Part shown: piece after piece, positions 62,754-64,000 of the stretch | Layout of the letters: every line of letters starts with the position of its first letter | Numbering within the stretch: position 1 is the stretch's first letter | Assembly (NCBI GenBank): GCA_010909725.1 | Contig: JAACMV010000006.1 | Location: 496,001-560,000 of the forward strand | DNA from: Picochlorum sp. 'celeri' | Taxonomy: Eukaryota > Chlorophyta > Trebouxiophyceae | Length of the DNA stretch: 64,000 bases | Reading direction: 5' to 3' | Notes under the pieces: generated by a model | Database searches by the model: none | The model's input: the letters and a program-made list of their open reading frames with translations, nothing else | Told to the model about the DNA's origin: nothing | Program-made: the position numbers and the translations under genes

Positions 62754-64000
62754 ATGGGCCTAGACTCAGCAGGCCTCGAAGCCTGGAAGCTCTTTCAGCA
62801 ATCTTGGGCTGAGACAGGGAAGAAATACGTTCATACCGAGATCCGTTTCAGTATGGAACTCCATTCAGGTGAACCAGATACTGCCTGGGTTAAACAGGCA
62901 GCTATGAACTACGAGAGAGCGGTGTACGCCGCCCTTTACGACGCGATGGTTTTTGAAAATGACAACGACCAACCGAAGTCCCCGTATCTTGTGAATGGGA
63001 CGTTCTACTTTATTCCATACAGAAAATCAAATATTCTAACCTTCACTCACAAAATTCATGCAGATACCGCGTTTCTGCAAGAGCTTGAGGCGTACCTGGC
63101 GACCTTGCCAGACAACAAGCTCTCCATCACCTGGTCGCCATCTGGCACAGGTGAGGATACCATCACGCACCCTGTGGATATCATCTTCCCACGAACACCT
63201 ATCGTGCGAAGTTTCGTCCTCCAAGGTGTGCCGGTACATGCCAACCCCAGCCAGCTCATCCAAATGCTTCGAGAGCATTTCAAGTTGAATGTGCACTCCG
63301 CAGTCCCCAAAGGGCGGACTCTGGAGGGATCCTCATATGTGAATCGGAACACAGCCTTGTCCCAATTCGACGAATGGATCATTGAAGTGGAGACGCCAAA
63401 ACCTATGGCGAAACAAATCCTTGCAAAGAGAGAACAGACGGGCATGAGGGACCTCACTCTCTTCCCATATAACCCAGAAGAAACCATGATGCGCAGCGAG
63501 CCAGTACAGATGCAGTACATATTTAAACCACCATCCTACCAAACAGTGCTTACGACAGGCAGATCGCCCCACAAAGGGGTGGCAGCTAAGGAAAACGTAG
63601 CCCCAGTCAATGAGGGGGAAGTGCCCAACAAGGTGCACCCACTCGGTGCTACTGAGCCAACTTCGGAGGCCCAGCCGGGAGAAGATCAGCAACCTAGACA
63701 GGAGGAACAGCTGTCGGGAGAGGAGCAGCAGTCAGAAGGAGAGCAACAACCTGGAGAGGAGCAACAGTCTGGACAGGAGGAACAGCTGGAGGAGGAGGAG
63801 CAACAGTTGGGAGAGGAGCAGCATACGGAAGCAGAGCAACAACATGGAGAGGAACCACAGCCTGGCCAGGAGGATCAGCTAGCGGAGCAGCAGCAACAGA
63901 CGGGAACAGAGCAGCAGCGTGGAGAGCAGGAGCAACAGTCGGAAGCAGAGCAGCAGCTTGGACAGGAGGAACAACAATCTGGAGAGGAGCAGCAGCTTGG
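62754..64000 (+). CDS. Open gene running off the window, Gln/Glu-repeat tail, unknown family
   Basis: From ATG 62754 the frame stays open for at least 415 codons to the end of the window with no stop. Residues 1-250 look folded: a helical start (AWKLFQQSWAETGKKY), a beta-rich part (GTFYFIPYRKSNILTF) and then VRSFVLQGVPVHANPSQLI, which has the feel of an RRM-like or retroelement ORF1 RNA-binding fold. From about residue 310 it becomes a repetitive Glu-Gln-Gln-x-Gly-Glu tail, strongly acidic and disordered. It begins 70 bp after the LTR leader fragment. Alternatives are a host gene of unknown role or ORF1 of a non-LTR retrotransposon. The 3' end is missing. Confidence 0.6.
   Translation, partial: MGLDSAGLEAWKLFQQSWAETGKKYVHTEIRFSMELHSGEPDTAWVKQAAMNYERAVYAALYDAMVFENDNDQPKSPYLVNGTFYFIPYRKSNILTFTHKIHADTAFLQELEAYLATLPDNKLSITWSPSGTGEDTITHPVDIIFPRTPIVRSFVLQGVPVHANPSQLIQMLREHFKLNVHSAVPKGRTLEGSSYVNRNTALSQFDEWIIEVETPKPMAKQILAKREQTGMRDLTLFPYNPEETMMRSEPVQMQYIFKPPSYQTVLTTGRSPHKGVAAKENVAPVNEGEVPNKVHPLGATEPTSEAQPGEDQQPRQEEQLSGEEQQSEGEQQPGEEQQSGQEEQLEEEEQQLGEEQHTEAEQQHGEEPQPGQEDQLAEQQQQTGTEQQRGEQEQQSEAEQQLGQEEQQSGEEQQL
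63690..64000 (+). repeat. Coding minisatellite for the Glu/Gln-rich tail
   Basis: Irregular 12-30 base units such as GGAGAGGAGCAGCAG and GGACAGGAGGAACAG repeat to the window edge, all in frame with the open gene that starts at 62754. Confidence 0.8.

Overview
The window is nuclear DNA from a eukaryote, most likely a unicellular alga of the green lineage. The evidence is spliceosomal GT-AG introns of about 55-270 nt, a sugar transporter very like the plant plastid-envelope family with a transit-peptide-like leader, and two secreted proteins with proline-rich linkers typical of algal wall glycoproteins. There are no bacterial operons, rRNA or CRISPR, and I recognised no tRNA gene. Most of the window is mobile DNA; only a few genes look like host genes.

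Layout. 1-1.8 kb: no clear gene, one possible retroelement scrap. 1.8-4.2 kb: secreted proline/alanine-linker protein (gene A). 4.2-7.9 kb: no gene, but ten copies of an organelle-like GCGAGCGCAGCGAGC motif. 7.9-16.0 kb: element 1, an EnSpm/CACTA-type transposon with 26-bp terminal inverted repeats (TIRs) and a 3-bp target duplication; it carries a Tnp2 transposase, a divergent accessory gene and a third gene. 16.5-22.3 kb: element 2, same two-gene layout, ends not found. 22.6-23.2 kb: dispersed repeat, second copy at 48.8-49.5 kb. 24.0-30.0 kb: element 3, same layout, bounded by 29-bp inverted repeats. 30.5 kb: small GIY-YIG nuclease gene. 31.1-36.7 kb: MULE-1, a Mutator-like element with 146-bp TIRs, a transposase and a convergent Ulp1-type protease. 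36.6-37.9 kb: Cys-rich gene whose start codon lies inside the MULE TIR. 38.1-48.7 kb: MULE-2 (1435-aa transposase, 146-bp TIRs), with a young Ty3/Gypsy LTR retrotransposon (43.0-48.5 kb, no LTR difference seen) inserted in its right TIR. 50.8-52.6 kb: plastid-type sugar transporter with frameshifts at G runs. 52.6-53.2 kb: dense palindromes. 53.2-56.4 kb: six-exon secreted fibronectin-III/proline-rich protein (gene B). 56.8-62.7 kb: LTR-plus-leader fragment of the same Ty3 family, split by a 5.6-kb CACTA element (element 5). 62.75 kb to the end: open gene with a Gln/Glu repeat tail.

The main biological result is the shared design of elements 1, 2 and 3. Each has a Tnp2 transposase of about 1030-1060 aa and, divergently across a 160-210 bp gap, a second protein of about 520-670 aa. 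The three accessory proteins share a four-exon plan, a C-x-C patch, an LV-x2-V motif, and an intron just before a Trp-Pro pair. This looks like a two-component transposition system analogous to plant TnpD/TnpA. Element 5 has the same divergent layout with a different partner protein. Exon joins were read by eye from splice signals and phase; none was checked by transcript data or database search.
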